From JBHIET01 sp046760785 (GTDB lineage Bacteria; Chloroflexota; Anaerolineae; B4-G1), in the NCBI GenBank assembly GCA_046760785.1, contig JBHIET010000026.1, forward strand, positions 1 through 38,250: a stretch of 38,250 nt of DNA, given 5' to 3'. A program made the position numbers and the translations under genes. This document shows, piece after piece, positions 23,041 through 31,828 of this stretch. The notes under the pieces are model-generated. The model saw nothing but the letters and a program-made list of their open reading frames with translations, ran no database searches and was not told the DNA's origin. Position 1 is the stretch's first letter; every line of letters begins with the position of its first letter.

Positions 23041-25541
23041 TCCTGTGTATCCTCCACCTCGTCGCTGAAAAAGACCTCGCTGGTGCCCAGGTCAATCAGC
23101 TCCAGCCGCCAGCCGTCGGTGGTGAGCGGGTCTGCTCCTGTGTACTCGGCATGGAGCACCACCGGCCAGCTCTCGCCGTAGGAGACGGATTCCGTTTCCA
23201 GGGAAAAGTCCGCCGCCTCTACACCGCCCACCAGCGGGACGGCCCGCACGCCGATCGGATCGCCGTGGCAGGAGTAGTAATAGACGCTCAGTTGCAGATC
23301 CGCTTCCTGCATGTTCGGCCGGTCGGTGAGAGCAAACCAGACCTCGTCCAGGTCCGCCGCCGTGGTAGTGTTGTTGCCCTCGGCGTACTCCAGATAGTAG
23401 TTGGCCGGGTCTATGGTGATCTGGAGGCTGCACAGCTCGGCCAGCAAGCCGAAGGTGTGATCCGGCAGGGGGAACCGGCTGAACCATCCATCCCACTCGC
23501 CGGCAAGGGGGTCGGTGCCGGAGGGAACGGTGTAGTCACCCAGCGGCGCACCGTCCAGCTCCACCGCCAGGTCAACGTCGGGGACGGCGGCCGCCATACC
23601 TGCGTTGACCGCGATGATTGCCAACTCGCCGCCCGGGCCCAACTCCCACCCTCCGACGAGTAACTCCGGACGGGGAGCGCCGGGGATGGCACCGGGCGGG
23701 GGCCCTCCCTCCGGCCACTCTGGCAACTCCTCAATGCTGTAGGTGATGTGAGCCACGTCAGGCGCACCGCCTTCGGCCAGGCATTGGAATACGCCCACAA
23801 AAGGCGCCGGGGGTGGGCCGGGACCCCATATTCCCCCACTGCAAACAAAATCATCCTCGTCGTCGGTCTCCCCCCAGTCATAGTCCAGCATCATACTGTC
23901 CAGGCCGAAAAACGCCCACTCGTTGTCCCACTGGAAGACGACGCTGTGCTGGTGATAGCGGTAGGGTTCGCCATACAGCGTGGCGGCCAAGTCGAAGTGC
24001 TCACCACCCTCCACCCGGATACCGGCCACAGTGATGCCATCGGATTGGACGGTGTCGAAGGGGAGCAGCATGTCGTTGACCCGGAACCAGCCGTAGAGGG
24101 GGCCGGCCTTCCCGTCGGCGTCGGCGACGTCCGGCAGGTCAACGGGGTAGTCCAGCGGTGCAAACTGTATCTCCTCGAAGGTGACGCGGTAGATATTCCC
24201 ACAGCGGCCCGGCTCCGGTTCCAGCGGGGCCATCTCACCCGGTGGTGACTCGACCCCACCGGGGAAGGGGCCGCTGTAGGCGGTGACCTGGAAGTGGAAG
24301 AGCTGACCGCACGGCGGCTCGGACCACTCCGGGGGCAGGTAGGTGAAACGGGCGGAGGGATCGGCGACGCGCCATTGGAGGCTGCCGTTCAGGTACAGCC
24401 GGAAGCCGTCAATCTGCGCCTCGTCGCCGGCCCAGTCCCAGCGCAGCATCTTGAGCGTGCTGAGGGGCACGTCCTCGATGTGCAGGTTGGTGGGAGCCGG
24501 GATCTCCTCGCTGGTCACTCCGACCCCGAACTGGACGCGGTAGAAGAACCGGTAGGCGCCGGGCCACTCCAGTTCCAGGAAGCGGCCATCCCAGGTCTCC
24601 GGCGGGGCCTCCCCCTCGGCCGGCTCACCCAGCGGGATGGCCTCGGCAGGAGGCGACACGCCGGTGCATTCGACCCGCACCGGCAGGGGCTGGTCGGAAG
24701 GCCAGGGGAAGGTGGCGCTGATGGGCTCCGTCGGCCCCCAGGGGAAAAGAAGGCCCGGTTGCCCAAAAACCACCTGCTCGGTCTCTGCCCCGGCGACGGT
24801 GACGTAGCAGTTGACGGCGTGGTAGTCGAGGTCGGCCACTAGGCCCAGGGCCTCTATCGTCAGCATCACCTGGCCGCCCTCCTCCGCGCCGATCTCGACC
24901 ACCCCGTCGGCGGGGCCGTCCGGGTCGGGATGTGGGGCCTCTTCCTCGGGTGGAGCTTCTTCCTCCGGTGGAGCTTCCTCTTCCGGCGGGGCCTCCTCCT
25001 CACCCGGCGGCACTTCCTCTTCGCCCGGCGGAGCTTCCTCCTCACCCGGCTCGGCTTCCGTCCCGCCAGGGTCTTCATCGTGACCGGGTGTGCCCTCCCC
25101 CTCCGAAGGCGCAGGGACGGGAGGCTCGCCCGGCGGCAGGTTCTCCACCGCCCGCACCACCACTGTCGCCTGTCCGGCGTTGCCCCGGCTGTCGAAAGCG
25201 CGGGCGATGAGGGTGTAGGTGCCGGGCCGTTGGGGCTGCCACACGAAAGCCGTGCTGAAAGTGGTCAGACCCTCCTGGGGAGCAGCGCGGTTCTCTTGGA
25301 GCCGCCCGTTGGCCCACAGTTCCACCCGCGCGACGCTGTTCCTGCTGCGAGCAGTGACCAACACCGGCGTCGCCCGATCCATCCACACTTGCGCGCCGCT
25401 GGCCGGCGCGTTGATGAGCACCAGCGGCTGCTCGGCCGCCTGGGCTATGCGGGCACGCAAGAGCACCAACCCGACGACCAGCGCGACCAGGCAGCCCAGG
25501 AGCAACAAGACTACGATCACGAGAAAGGCACGGGATTTCAT
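23028..25541 (-). CDS. large extracytoplasmic Ig-like repeat protein
   Basis: 837 aa. An N-terminal membrane segment (about 5-28) is followed by an Ig-like domain (40-130; PLVLINAPASGAQVWMDRATPV) that resembles the one in the upstream lipoprotein. A Pro/Glu-rich acidic linker (about 140-205) is built of EEEAPP-type units. A long set of beta-rich domains follows, including a fibronectin-like part (about 345-435). The C-terminal part (about 640-837) has a CARDB-like look (DVDLAVELDGAPLGDYTV). No catalytic motif is recognised. The ATG at 25541 has TGGAGGTAAGCG upstream. It is probably exposed outside the membrane and made in the same operon as the lipoprotein and the FHA proteins. Confidence 0.82.
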   Translation of the reverse strand: MKSRAFLVIVVLLLLGCLVALVVGLVLLRARIAQAAEQPLVLINAPASGAQVWMDRATPVLVTARSRNSVARVELWANGRLQENRAAPQEGLTTFSTAFVWQPQRPGTYTLIARAFDSRGNAGQATVVVRAVENLPPGEPPVPAPSEGEGTPGHDEDPGGTEAEPGEEEAPPGEEEVPPGEEEAPPEEEAPPEEEAPPEEEAPHPDPDGPADGVVEIGAEEGGQVMLTIEALGLVADLDYHAVNCYVTVAGAETEQVVFGQPGLLFPWGPTEPISATFPWPSDQPLPVRVECTGVSPPAEAIPLGEPAEGEAPPETWDGRFLELEWPGAYRFFYRVQFGVGVTSEEIPAPTNLHIEDVPLSTLKMLRWDWAGDEAQIDGFRLYLNGSLQWRVADPSARFTYLPPEWSEPPCGQLFHFQVTAYSGPFPGGVESPPGEMAPLEPEPGRCGNIYRVTFEEIQFAPLDYPVDLPDVADADGKAGPLYGWFRVNDMLLPFDTVQSDGITVAGIRVEGGEHFDLAATLYGEPYRYHQHSVVFQWDNEWAFFGLDSMMLDYDWGETDDEDDFVCSGGIWGPGPPPAPFVGVFQCLAEGGAPDVAHITYSIEELPEWPEGGPPPGAIPGAPRPELLVGGWELGPGGELAIIAVNAGMAAAVPDVDLAVELDGAPLGDYTVPSGTDPLAGEWDGWFSRFPLPDHTFGLLAELCSLQITIDPANYYLEYAEGNNTTTAADLDEVWFALTDRPNMQEADLQLSVYYYSCHGDPIGVRAVPLVGGVEAADFSLETESVSYGESWPVVLHAEYTGADPLTTDGWRLELIDLGTSEVFFSDEVEDTQEWAP
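24936..25063. repeat. in-gene repeat coding for a Pro/Glu linker
   Basis: Imperfect 18- and 21-base units code for (G)EEEAPP about seven times. This is a low-complexity linker, not a CRISPR-like array. Confidence 0.75.
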
Positions 25542-25574
25542 CGCTTACCTCCAGTATTGGTCTCCCGCCCCACT

Positions 25575-26576
25575 TCAGAGAAGACAGTAACCAACGTCTA
25601 TAGTTCCGGTGCTGCTTTCGGAACGATTGTTGTAGGTATCGTAAGCCTGGACGTAGTACTCCAATGTGACGGTCGAGCCGTTGGTCGGAGGGTTCAGGCT
25701 GCGCTCAAGCTCCTCCGCCCCCACCGTGGCCACGTATATCGCCGTCGCCGTCTGGTTCATCGCCAGAGCCTGCCACTCCCCATCCCGCTTGTATTGCTCA
25801 TCCACGACCCTGTAGACCAGCTTCACTACGTAAACACCCGATGAGTCAAAGACAGAAGCACTTATGGTGACCTCATCAGGCGTGCAGCCGATGGGGGGCC
25901 ACAGTACCATGTCGTCGGACGCGGTAATGTCGGAAATGGTGGGGCCGGTGGTATCGGGTGGGATCGTCGGCGTTGGGCTCGGCGGGATCGGGGTGAAGGT
26001 TGGGGGGATAGGAGTGTAGGTGGGTGGGATCGGGGTGAAGGTTGGGGGGACAGGAGTGAAAGTTGGCGGGACAGGAGTGTAGGTCGGAGGAACAGGAGTA
26101 TAGGTCGGCGGGATTGGGGTGTCGGTAGGGGGAATCGAGGTATCGGTCGGTGGGACCGGGGTGGGCGTGAGGAACTCCGCCGTCGGCGTCTCCGTCACCT
26201 CCGCCACCTCTCCAGTCACATGCACCGTCACGCTCTCCGGGGCGCTGGCCGTGTCGTCGGTGGAATAGGCACGCACCTCCAGCGTATAATCCCCCGGCGC
26301 TGTAGGAATCCAGGGCTGGATGACGAAGATGACCGGCTCATCCGGCGTAGGGTTCTCGTCGCTGCGATAGAGTGTGCCGTTGACCCACAGCTCCACGTGA
26401 GCGATGCCGTTGCGGCTGGCGGCGTGGGACTGCACCGGGATGGTGCCGGCCTCCACCTCCGCGCCGTTCAGTGGCACGTCAATCCAGACCTGGGTGCGGG
26501 CCGGGCCAGCTTCACCGCAGCCGGAGAGTACCACGGCCAGCAGAAGTAAAATGTGGAGCAAAGTAAACCGCTTCAT
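25575..26576 (-). CDS. surface lipoprotein with Ig-like domains and Thr/Pro repeat stalk
   Basis: 333 aa. A lipoprotein signal peptide ends in the lipobox LSGC (Cys about residue 20). Residues 30-125 form an Ig-like domain (GAEVEAGTIPVQSHAASRNG, with DYTLEVRAYSTD). About ten 7-residue units of PPT-x-TP(I/V) (about 140-205) make a rigid stalk, and a second beta-sandwich (about 210-333) follows. Such Thr/Pro stalks are common in Chloroflexota surface proteins. The ATG at 26576 has AGGAGGTGAAAT directly upstream. It is the first gene of the minus-strand operon and has its own promoter at 26664-26692. Its role is probably structural or in adhesion; no enzyme motif is seen. Confidence 0.85.
   Translation of the reverse strand: MKRFTLLHILLLLAVVLSGCGEAGPARTQVWIDVPLNGAEVEAGTIPVQSHAASRNGIAHVELWVNGTLYRSDENPTPDEPVIFVIQPWIPTAPGDYTLEVRAYSTDDTASAPESVTVHVTGEVAEVTETPTAEFLTPTPVPPTDTSIPPTDTPIPPTYTPVPPTYTPVPPTFTPVPPTFTPIPPTYTPIPPTFTPIPPSPTPTIPPDTTGPTISDITASDDMVLWPPIGCTPDEVTISASVFDSSGVYVVKLVYRVVDEQYKRDGEWQALAMNQTATAIYVATVGAEELERSLNPPTNGSTVTLEYYVQAYDTYNNRSESSTGTIDVGYCLL
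25980..26170. repeat. 21-bp tandem repeat coding for the Thr/Pro stalk
   Basis: About nine to ten imperfect 21-base units read as PPTxTPI/V. Copies differ mostly at third positions and at the Tyr/Phe/Asp codon. Confidence 0.8.
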
Positions 26577-26663
26577 ATTTCACCTCCTCCTGTGGATGCT
26601 TGCTCGAAAGTCTAGTGCTACCAACCGCGCATGGAAAAGACCCGCCCCTCACTACATCTGCAC

Positions 26664-26692
26664 ACCTTATCACCTTTTTGCCCATCTGTCAA
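26664..26692 (-). promoter_or_regulatory. sigma70 promoter of the lipoprotein-FHA operon
   Basis: On the minus strand: TTGACA (26692-26687), a 17-bp spacer and TAAGGT (26669-26664). The start would be near 26657, with an 80-base leader. Its -35 box lies 21 bp from that of the divergent trp promoter. Confidence 0.6.
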
Positions 26693-26713
26693 GTTAAGCG
26701 AGTCAATTAGCTC

Positions 26714-26742
26714 TTGACAGAATCGGGATTTTCGGCTATACT
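26714..26742 (+). promoter_or_regulatory. sigma70 promoter of the trp/aro operon
   Basis: Perfect TTGACA (26714-26719), a 17-bp spacer and TATACT (26737-26742). Transcription would start near 26749, just before the T-box leader. Confidence 0.85.
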
Positions 26743-26748
26743 AAACAC

Positions 26749-27102
26749 AATTTAGAATCTTACAACGGCTGTGATCCGGAGGAGTAGCGCCCGTGCGCGC
26801 GCCAGAGAGGTGGGCCTTGTGCTGAAAGCTCACTCGCAAGCGGCAGGCGTGAATGGGCCGGGGAGCTGCCAGCCCCAACAACGTCGAGTTCAGTAGGGCT
26901 GGCCGGAGACGGCACCGTTACCAGGGCCGAGGGTATCGTTCCGAGCTTGCCGGGGAACCGTACCTGCAAACGAGTGAGGCTGGCTCTTCACAATTTACGC
27001 GCCGTCATCGGCGCGTTTTTGTTTCACCGGGCCGGCTTAAGTGGGGTGGCACCACGGGATAGGTTTGATGCCTCTCGTCCCCAATGGGACGGGAGGTTTT
27101 TT
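26749..27102 (+). promoter_or_regulatory. T-box riboswitch, probably tRNA-Trp specific
   Basis: Leader of about 350 bases with the T-box layout. The Stem I 5' side has GGAGTAG (26780-26786) and the GAGAG motif. A candidate specifier codon TGG (26854-26856) lies in GAATGGG on the 3' side. A GCGCCG/CGGCGC stem with a short T run follows (26998-27020). The conserved antiterminator word TGGCACCACGG is at 27047-27057, with a terminator after it. Uncharged tRNA would pair with the specifier and the T-box word, favouring antitermination. The class is certain from the T-box word. The amino acid is inferred from the candidate TGG and the trp genes downstream. Confidence 0.92.
27071..27102 (+). terminator. 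T-box-controlled intrinsic terminator
   Basis: CCTCTCGTCCC (27071-27081) pairs with GGGACGGGAGG (27086-27096) in an 11-bp stem with one G-T pair and a CAAT loop, followed by six T. It would stop transcription 19 bases before trpE when tRNA is charged. Confidence 0.9.
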
Positions 27103-27120
27103 ATTTCGGGAGGTGGAAAC

Positions 27121-30100
27121 ATGGAATCTCTATCGCGGAAGCAGTTTTGCGCCGTCGCCGCACGGGGCAGGTTGGTTCCGCTCTACCGTGAATTGCCGGC
27201 AGATTTGGAGACGCCGGTTTCGGTCTATCTCAAGCTGCGGGGGCAGGGACCGAGCTTTTTGCTGGAGAGCGTCGAAAAGGCCGAGCAGGTGGGGCGCTAT
27301 TCCTTTTTGGGGTTCAATCCCCGCCGACAGATCGTCGTCCGTGGCCGCGAGGCGGCTATTTTCCACAACGGGCGGTCGGAGACGCGCCGGCTCGCCGAGG
27401 GGGAAGGCCCGCTCCACGTCGTTGCTGCCGAACTGGCTCGCTACCAGCCCGTGGCACCGGTCCGGGAGGTGGTACAGGGCCTGCCGTACTTTTTCGGGGG
27501 CGCGGTCGGCTACCTGGGGTACGATCTGGTGCGTTTTTTCGAGCGGCTGCCGGAGACGACGCGGGATGAGCTGAGCTTGCCAGACGTGCACCTGCTGGTG
27601 ACCGATACGCTGGTTGCCTTCGACCATGTGCAGCACCGTCTGTTGCTGATCGCCAACGCCCACGTGCCGCCCGGTAGCGATCTCGACGCCGCATACGACG
27701 ACGCCCTCGCGCGGCTGAACGCGGTCGAGGAGCGACTGTGCGATCCCCTGCCGCCCTTATCCACGTCGTGCGGGCCGTCTGGCGGCGAGTTTACCTCCAA
27801 TATGAGCCAAGAGCGGTTCAAGGCGGCAGTGCGGCGGGCGCAGGAGTACATTGCAGCCGGGGACATCTTTCAGGTCGTCCTCTCGCAGCGCTTGACCCGT
27901 CCTACCTCGGCCGAGCCGTTCGATATCTACCGCGCGCTGCGGCGGCTCAACCCATCTCCCTATATGTTTTTCCTGGAGTTGGGTGGCAATTCGCCTCTAC
28001 ATCTCATCGGCTCTTCGCCCGAGATGTTGGTGCGGTTGCAGGGCCGCACGGCCGAGGTGCGCCCTATCGCGGGGACGCGCCCGCGTGGTCGAGACGAGCA
28101 GGACGACCGGGCGTTGGAGGCCGACCTGCTGGCCGACCCCAAGGAGCGGGCCGAGCACGTGATGCTGGTGGATCTGGGCCGCAACGACCTGGGCCGCGTG
28201 TGCCGGTTCGGCACTATCGAGGTGCCGGATCTGATCACCGTGGAACGTTACTCGCACGTCATCCACCTGGTCAGCCGCGTCACGGGACAACTGCGCGACG
28301 GCGTGGATGGATATGATTTGTTGCGGGCCACCTTCCCGGCAGGCACGGTGAGTGGTGCACCCAAGGTGCGGGCGATGGAGATCATCGAGGAGTTGGAAGA
28401 GGCGCGACGTGGCCCCTATGCGGGCGCGGTGGGCTACTTCGGCTTCAACGGGAATATGGACACCTGCATCACCATTCGCACGATCGTTATGCAAAATGGT
28501 GTGGTCTATCTGCAGGCCGGTGCGGGTATCGTCGCCGATAGCGACCCGGGCCGTGAGTGGGAGGAGACCAGACACAAGGCGCGAGCGCTGGCGTTGGCGG
28601 TCGAGATGGCGGAGCGTGGACCGACGAGGCAAAGGAGCAAGAAGCCGCCGAGTCAAGTCGGTGGGCCGGCGGAGAATGGCAGGGGAAAGGTGCTCGTGAT
28701 TGATAACTACGACTCGTTCACCTACAACCTGGTGCAGTATCTGGGGGAATTGGGGGCGGAGCCGGTGGTGCGGCGGAACGACGCGGTGACGCTGGAGGAA
28801 ATCCGGGCGTTGGCCCCCAGTCACATCGTCATCTCGCCGGGGCCGGGCACGCCCGATGACGGCGGTATCTCGCTCGATGTGATCCGCACGTTTCACAGGA
28901 CGACGCCCATTCTCGGCGTCTGCCTGGGCCATCAATGCATCGTTGCTGCGTTCGGCGGGCAGGTGAGGCGAGCACCCCGTTTGATGCACGGCAAGACCAG
29001 CCGGGTTTACCACGAGGGACGCGGTATCCTCGACGGGGTGCCCAGCCCGTTCAGTGCTATGCGCTACCACAGCCTGATTGCCTACGAACCGCTGCCCGAT
29101 TGCCTGAAAGTCATCGCCGCCACGGAGGAGGGGGAGGTGATGGCACTTGAGCACAAGGCGTTCCCAACGGTTGGTTTGCAGTTTCATCCAGAAAGTATTC
29201 TGACTGAGCACGGGAAGAAAATTCTGCGCAACTTTTTGACCGGCTTTCAGAGGAGGAAAGGCATGATTCGTGAAACTATTCATCAGTTGTTGGAGGGTCA
29301 ATCACTGCCGGTTGACCAGGCCGAGGCGGTGATGGATGAGATCATGACCGGCGCGGCCACGCCGGCCCAGATCGCCGGGTTCCTGGTCGCCCTGCGCACC
29401 AAGGGAGAGACGGCGGACGAGATCGTGGGCTGCGCCCGGGCGATGCGCCGGGCTGCCGTGCCGGTCTGTCCCCGGAGAGACGATGTCGTGGATACCTGCG
29501 GCACCGGCGGCGACCGGTCCGGCACGTTCAACATCTCCACGACGACGGCCTTCGTGGTGGCCGGGGCCGGGCTGGGGGTGGCCAAGCACGGCAACCGGAG
29601 CGTCAGCAGCCAGTCGGGGAGTGCCGACGTGCTGGAGGCGCTGGGCGTCAATCTCAGCCTGACGCCGGAGCAGGTGGCCCAGGCGATTGACGAGATCGGT
29701 GTGGGCTTTATCTTTGCGCCGAACTTTCACCCGGCGATGCGGTACGCCATCGGGCCGCGCCGGGAGCTGGGCGTCCGCACGGTGTTCAACCTGCTGGGGC
29801 CGCTCACCAACCCGGCGGGGGCGAGTGCGCAACTGCTGGGCGTCTACGATGGCTCGCTGACCGAGGTGCTGGCCCGCGTGTTGCAGCAACTGGGTTCCCG
29901 CGCCGCCTACGTGGTGCACGGCTTTGGCGGGCTGGATGAGTTGACGACCAGCGGCCCCAATCGGGTGAGTTGCTTCGGCATCGAGCCGGGAGACGGCCGC
30001 GTCGTGACAAAGGCGCTGGACCCGCGAGAGTTGGGATTTGCCCCCGCCCGGCCGGAAGACCTGCGCGGTGGTACCCCGGAGGAAAACGCCCGTATTATGC

Positions 30101-30297
30101 GGGCCATACTATCCGGTCAAGACCGTGGCCCGCGCCGTGATGTAGTGTTGCTGAACGCGGCGGCCGCCTTGGTGGCCGGCGGCAAGGCCGCCGATCTGCG
30201 CGAAGGCGTCGCCCGGGCCGCGGACAGCATTGATGGCGGTGCCGCTTTGCGTGTGTTGGAAGGCTTGATCGCGTACAGCCGGAGCCTCGGCGGCTGA
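27121..30297 (+). CDS. trpEGD: TrpE-TrpG-TrpD triple fusion (anthranilate synthase and phosphoribosyltransferase)
   Basis: 1058 aa in one open frame. Residues 1-510 are TrpE: LLES of the Trp-feedback site (about 46-49), RPIAGTRPRG, GTVSGAPK. Residues 523-714 are the TrpG amidotransferase: VIDNYDSFTYN, nucleophile Cys in GVCLGHQ, His-Glu in QFHPES. Residues 715-1058 are TrpD: GTGGDRSGTFNIST and KHGNRSVSSQSG for PRPP and anthranilate. The linker between E and G is about 20 residues (QRSKKPPSQVGG). The protein would convert chorismate and glutamine to anthranilate and then to phosphoribosyl-anthranilate. The ATG at 27121 follows GGGAGGTGG. An AGGAGGAAAGGC sits just before Met715 (29263), so free TrpD could also be made. 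The upstream open frame to 26947 is only T-box leader. Confidence 0.95.
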   Translation: MESLSRKQFCAVAARGRLVPLYRELPADLETPVSVYLKLRGQGPSFLLESVEKAEQVGRYSFLGFNPRRQIVVRGREAAIFHNGRSETRRLAEGEGPLHVVAAELARYQPVAPVREVVQGLPYFFGGAVGYLGYDLVRFFERLPETTRDELSLPDVHLLVTDTLVAFDHVQHRLLLIANAHVPPGSDLDAAYDDALARLNAVEERLCDPLPPLSTSCGPSGGEFTSNMSQERFKAAVRRAQEYIAAGDIFQVVLSQRLTRPTSAEPFDIYRALRRLNPSPYMFFLELGGNSPLHLIGSSPEMLVRLQGRTAEVRPIAGTRPRGRDEQDDRALEADLLADPKERAEHVMLVDLGRNDLGRVCRFGTIEVPDLITVERYSHVIHLVSRVTGQLRDGVDGYDLLRATFPAGTVSGAPKVRAMEIIEELEEARRGPYAGAVGYFGFNGNMDTCITIRTIVMQNGVVYLQAGAGIVADSDPGREWEETRHKARALALAVEMAERGPTRQRSKKPPSQVGGPAENGRGKVLVIDNYDSFTYNLVQYLGELGAEPVVRRNDAVTLEEIRALAPSHIVISPGPGTPDDGGISLDVIRTFHRTTPILGVCLGHQCIVAAFGGQVRRAPRLMHGKTSRVYHEGRGILDGVPSPFSAMRYHSLIAYEPLPDCLKVIAATEEGEVMALEHKAFPTVGLQFHPESILTEHGKKILRNFLTGFQRRKGMIRETIHQLLEGQSLPVDQAEAVMDEIMTGAATPAQIAGFLVALRTKGETADEIVGCARAMRRAAVPVCPRRDDVVDTCGTGGDRSGTFNISTTTAFVVAGAGLGVAKHGNRSVSSQSGSADVLEALGVNLSLTPEQVAQAIDEIGVGFIFAPNFHPAMRYAIGPRRELGVRTVFNLLGPLTNPAGASAQLLGVYDGSLTEVLARVLQQLGSRAAYVVHGFGGLDELTTSGPNRVSCFGIEPGDGRVVTKALDPRELGFAPARPEDLRGGTPEENARIMRAILSGQDRGPRRDVVLLNAAAALVAGGKAADLREGVARAADSIDGGAALRVLEGLIAYSRSLGG

Positions 30298-30320
30298 TCG
30301 CTACTCCGGGGATGTATCTT

Positions 30321-31106
30321 ATGCGCTCCGAGGCGGTTCTCGAAAGCATCATCCGCCGGAAGTGGGTGGAGATTGCGCGCCGCAAGCGTGCCAGGCCACT
30401 GGAGGCCGTGCGGGCCGAGGCAGCGAATGCACCTTTGGCGCGTGACTTTGTGGCCACTTTGCGTGCCCCAGGGGTCTCACTCATTGCCGAGGTCAAAAGG
30501 GCCTCTCCCAGCAAGGGAGTGCTCCGCGAGGACCTGGACCCGGCAATGCTGGCCCGGACGTACGAGGCCAGCGGGGCCGCCGCCGTCAGCGTGTTGACCG
30601 ACGCGCACTTTTTCCGGGGCAGTCTCGACGACTTGCGTGCCGTGCGGCGGAGCGTGAGCCTGCCGGTCTTGCGCAAGGATTTCCTCCTCGACCCCTACCA
30701 GGTCTACGAGGCCCGCGCCGCCGGTGCCGACGCCGTCCTGCTGATCGTGGCCGCCCTGGACGACGGCCGCCTGGACTCTCTCCATCGCTTGGCTTGTGAT
30801 CTGGGGATGGCTGCTCTGGTCGAAGTGCACGACGAGATCGAGTTGGAGCGGGCGCTTGCGGTTGGCCCGCGTATCGTCGGGGTCAACAACCGCGACCTGC
30901 GCACCTTTGAGGTGAGCCTGGAGACGACGGCCCGGCTCCGCCCCCTCCTCCCCCCGGGTGTGGTGCTGGTCGCCGAGAGCGGCATCCATACCCGCGAGGA
31001 CGTGGCGCGGCTGGCGGCTATGGGGGCCGATGCAATGCTCGTCGGAGAAGCGCTCGTGCGGGCAGTAGACGTCGGGGGCAAAGTGAGGCAACTGTTGGGA
31101 GCGTGA
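30321..31106 (+). CDS. trpC: indole-3-glycerol-phosphate synthase
   Basis: 261 aa (or 264 from the ATG at 30312). TIM-barrel enzyme that closes the indole ring from carboxyphenylamino-deoxyribulose phosphate. Family marks: SLIAEVKRASPSKG (catalytic Lys), LTDAHFFRGSLDDL, VLRKDFLLDPYQVYEARAAGADAVLLI, VGVNNRDLRTFEV, and VAESGIHTREDV near the phosphate site. The ATG at 30321 has GGGGA 8 bases upstream and gives the usual N-terminus (LESIIRRKWVEIARRK). It starts 23 bp after trpEGD. Confidence 0.95.
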   Translation: MRSEAVLESIIRRKWVEIARRKRARPLEAVRAEAANAPLARDFVATLRAPGVSLIAEVKRASPSKGVLREDLDPAMLARTYEASGAAAVSVLTDAHFFRGSLDDLRAVRRSVSLPVLRKDFLLDPYQVYEARAAGADAVLLIVAALDDGRLDSLHRLACDLGMAALVEVHDEIELERALAVGPRIVGVNNRDLRTFEVSLETTARLRPLLPPGVVLVAESGIHTREDVARLAAMGADAMLVGEALVRAVDVGGKVRQLLGA

Positions 31107-31141
31107 GGCCGTATCACGCAAGCTCCTGAGAGGAGTATACT

Positions 31142-31828
31142 TTGACCCGAATCAAAATCTGTGGCATCACCAACCTGGACGACGCCCGCTGCGCAGCCGA
31201 GGCCGGGGCAGATTTCCTGGGTTTTGTCTTCTACCCCAAAAGCCCCCGCTTCGTCACGCCAGACCGGGTGGCGACGATCACACAGGCGATCCGAGCCGCG
31301 TTTGGCGCGGACGCCCCGCGCTGTGTGGGCGTCTTTGTGGATCGGCCTGTGAAAGAGGTGAGGGGGGTGCTGGAAAGCGGAGGGCTGGACATGGCTCAGT
31401 TGCACGGCAGCGAGCCACCGGAGGCGGTGCGGATGCTCTCCCCTCATGCCTTCAAGGCCATCCGTCCCCGGACGCACGAGGATGCCGAGATGGCCGTAGC
31501 TACCTACTGTGACGTGATGCCGGGCGATGGTACGCTGCCTCAACTCTTGCTGGACGCTTATCACCCCCGGCAGTTCGGCGGGACGGGTATCCCGGTCAAT
31601 CTGGACGTGGCCCGCTCGCTCGCCTCCCACCTGCGGCTGATTTTGGCCGGCGGGCTCACACCGGAGACGGTCGGCCCGGTGATCGAGCAGGTTCGGCCCT
31701 GGGGCGTGGATGTCTCCAGCGGGGTGGAGCAGGCCAGAGGGGTCAAGGATCACGTGCGCCTGCGGGCCTTTATCGAGGCGGTGCGCGCTGTGGATGCCGC
31801 ACAGAAGAAAAACGGGGAGGGAGTGTGA
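31142..31828 (+). CDS. trpF: phosphoribosylanthranilate isomerase
   Basis: 228 aa TIM-barrel isomerase acting between TrpD and TrpC. Family marks: IKICGITNLDDA with the catalytic Cys, GADFLGFVFYPKSPR, the catalytic Asp in LLDAY, and the phosphate-binding ends LAGGLTPETV and GVDVSSGVEQ. The start is TTG at 31142, preceded by GAGAGGAG. Its stop overlaps the trpB start by GTGA, indicating coupled translation. Confidence 0.94.
   Translation: MTRIKICGITNLDDARCAAEAGADFLGFVFYPKSPRFVTPDRVATITQAIRAAFGADAPRCVGVFVDRPVKEVRGVLESGGLDMAQLHGSEPPEAVRMLSPHAFKAIRPRTHEDAEMAVATYCDVMPGDGTLPQLLLDAYHPRQFGGTGIPVNLDVARSLASHLRLILAGGLTPETVGPVIEQVRPWGVDVSSGVEQARGVKDHVRLRAFIEAVRAVDAAQKKNGEGV

Noticed and set aside
25980..26170. 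CRISPR-like periodic repeat
   Set aside because: The 21-bp units have no spacers and code for a Thr/Pro stalk in frame.
26999..27020. Independent terminator (GCGCCG/CGGCGC plus five T)
   Set aside because: Its place between Stem I and the T-box word fits the T-box Stem III region; the real terminator is at 27071-27102.
26947..27120. 58-codon extension upstream of trpE in the same frame
   Set aside because: It lies wholly in the T-box leader, including the terminator; the ATG at 27121 has a strong Shine-Dalgarno.
27997..29301. 434-codon minus-strand frame opposite trpEGD
   Set aside because: Antisense shadow of a GC-rich gene with clear catalytic motifs on the plus strand; no domain is recognisable.
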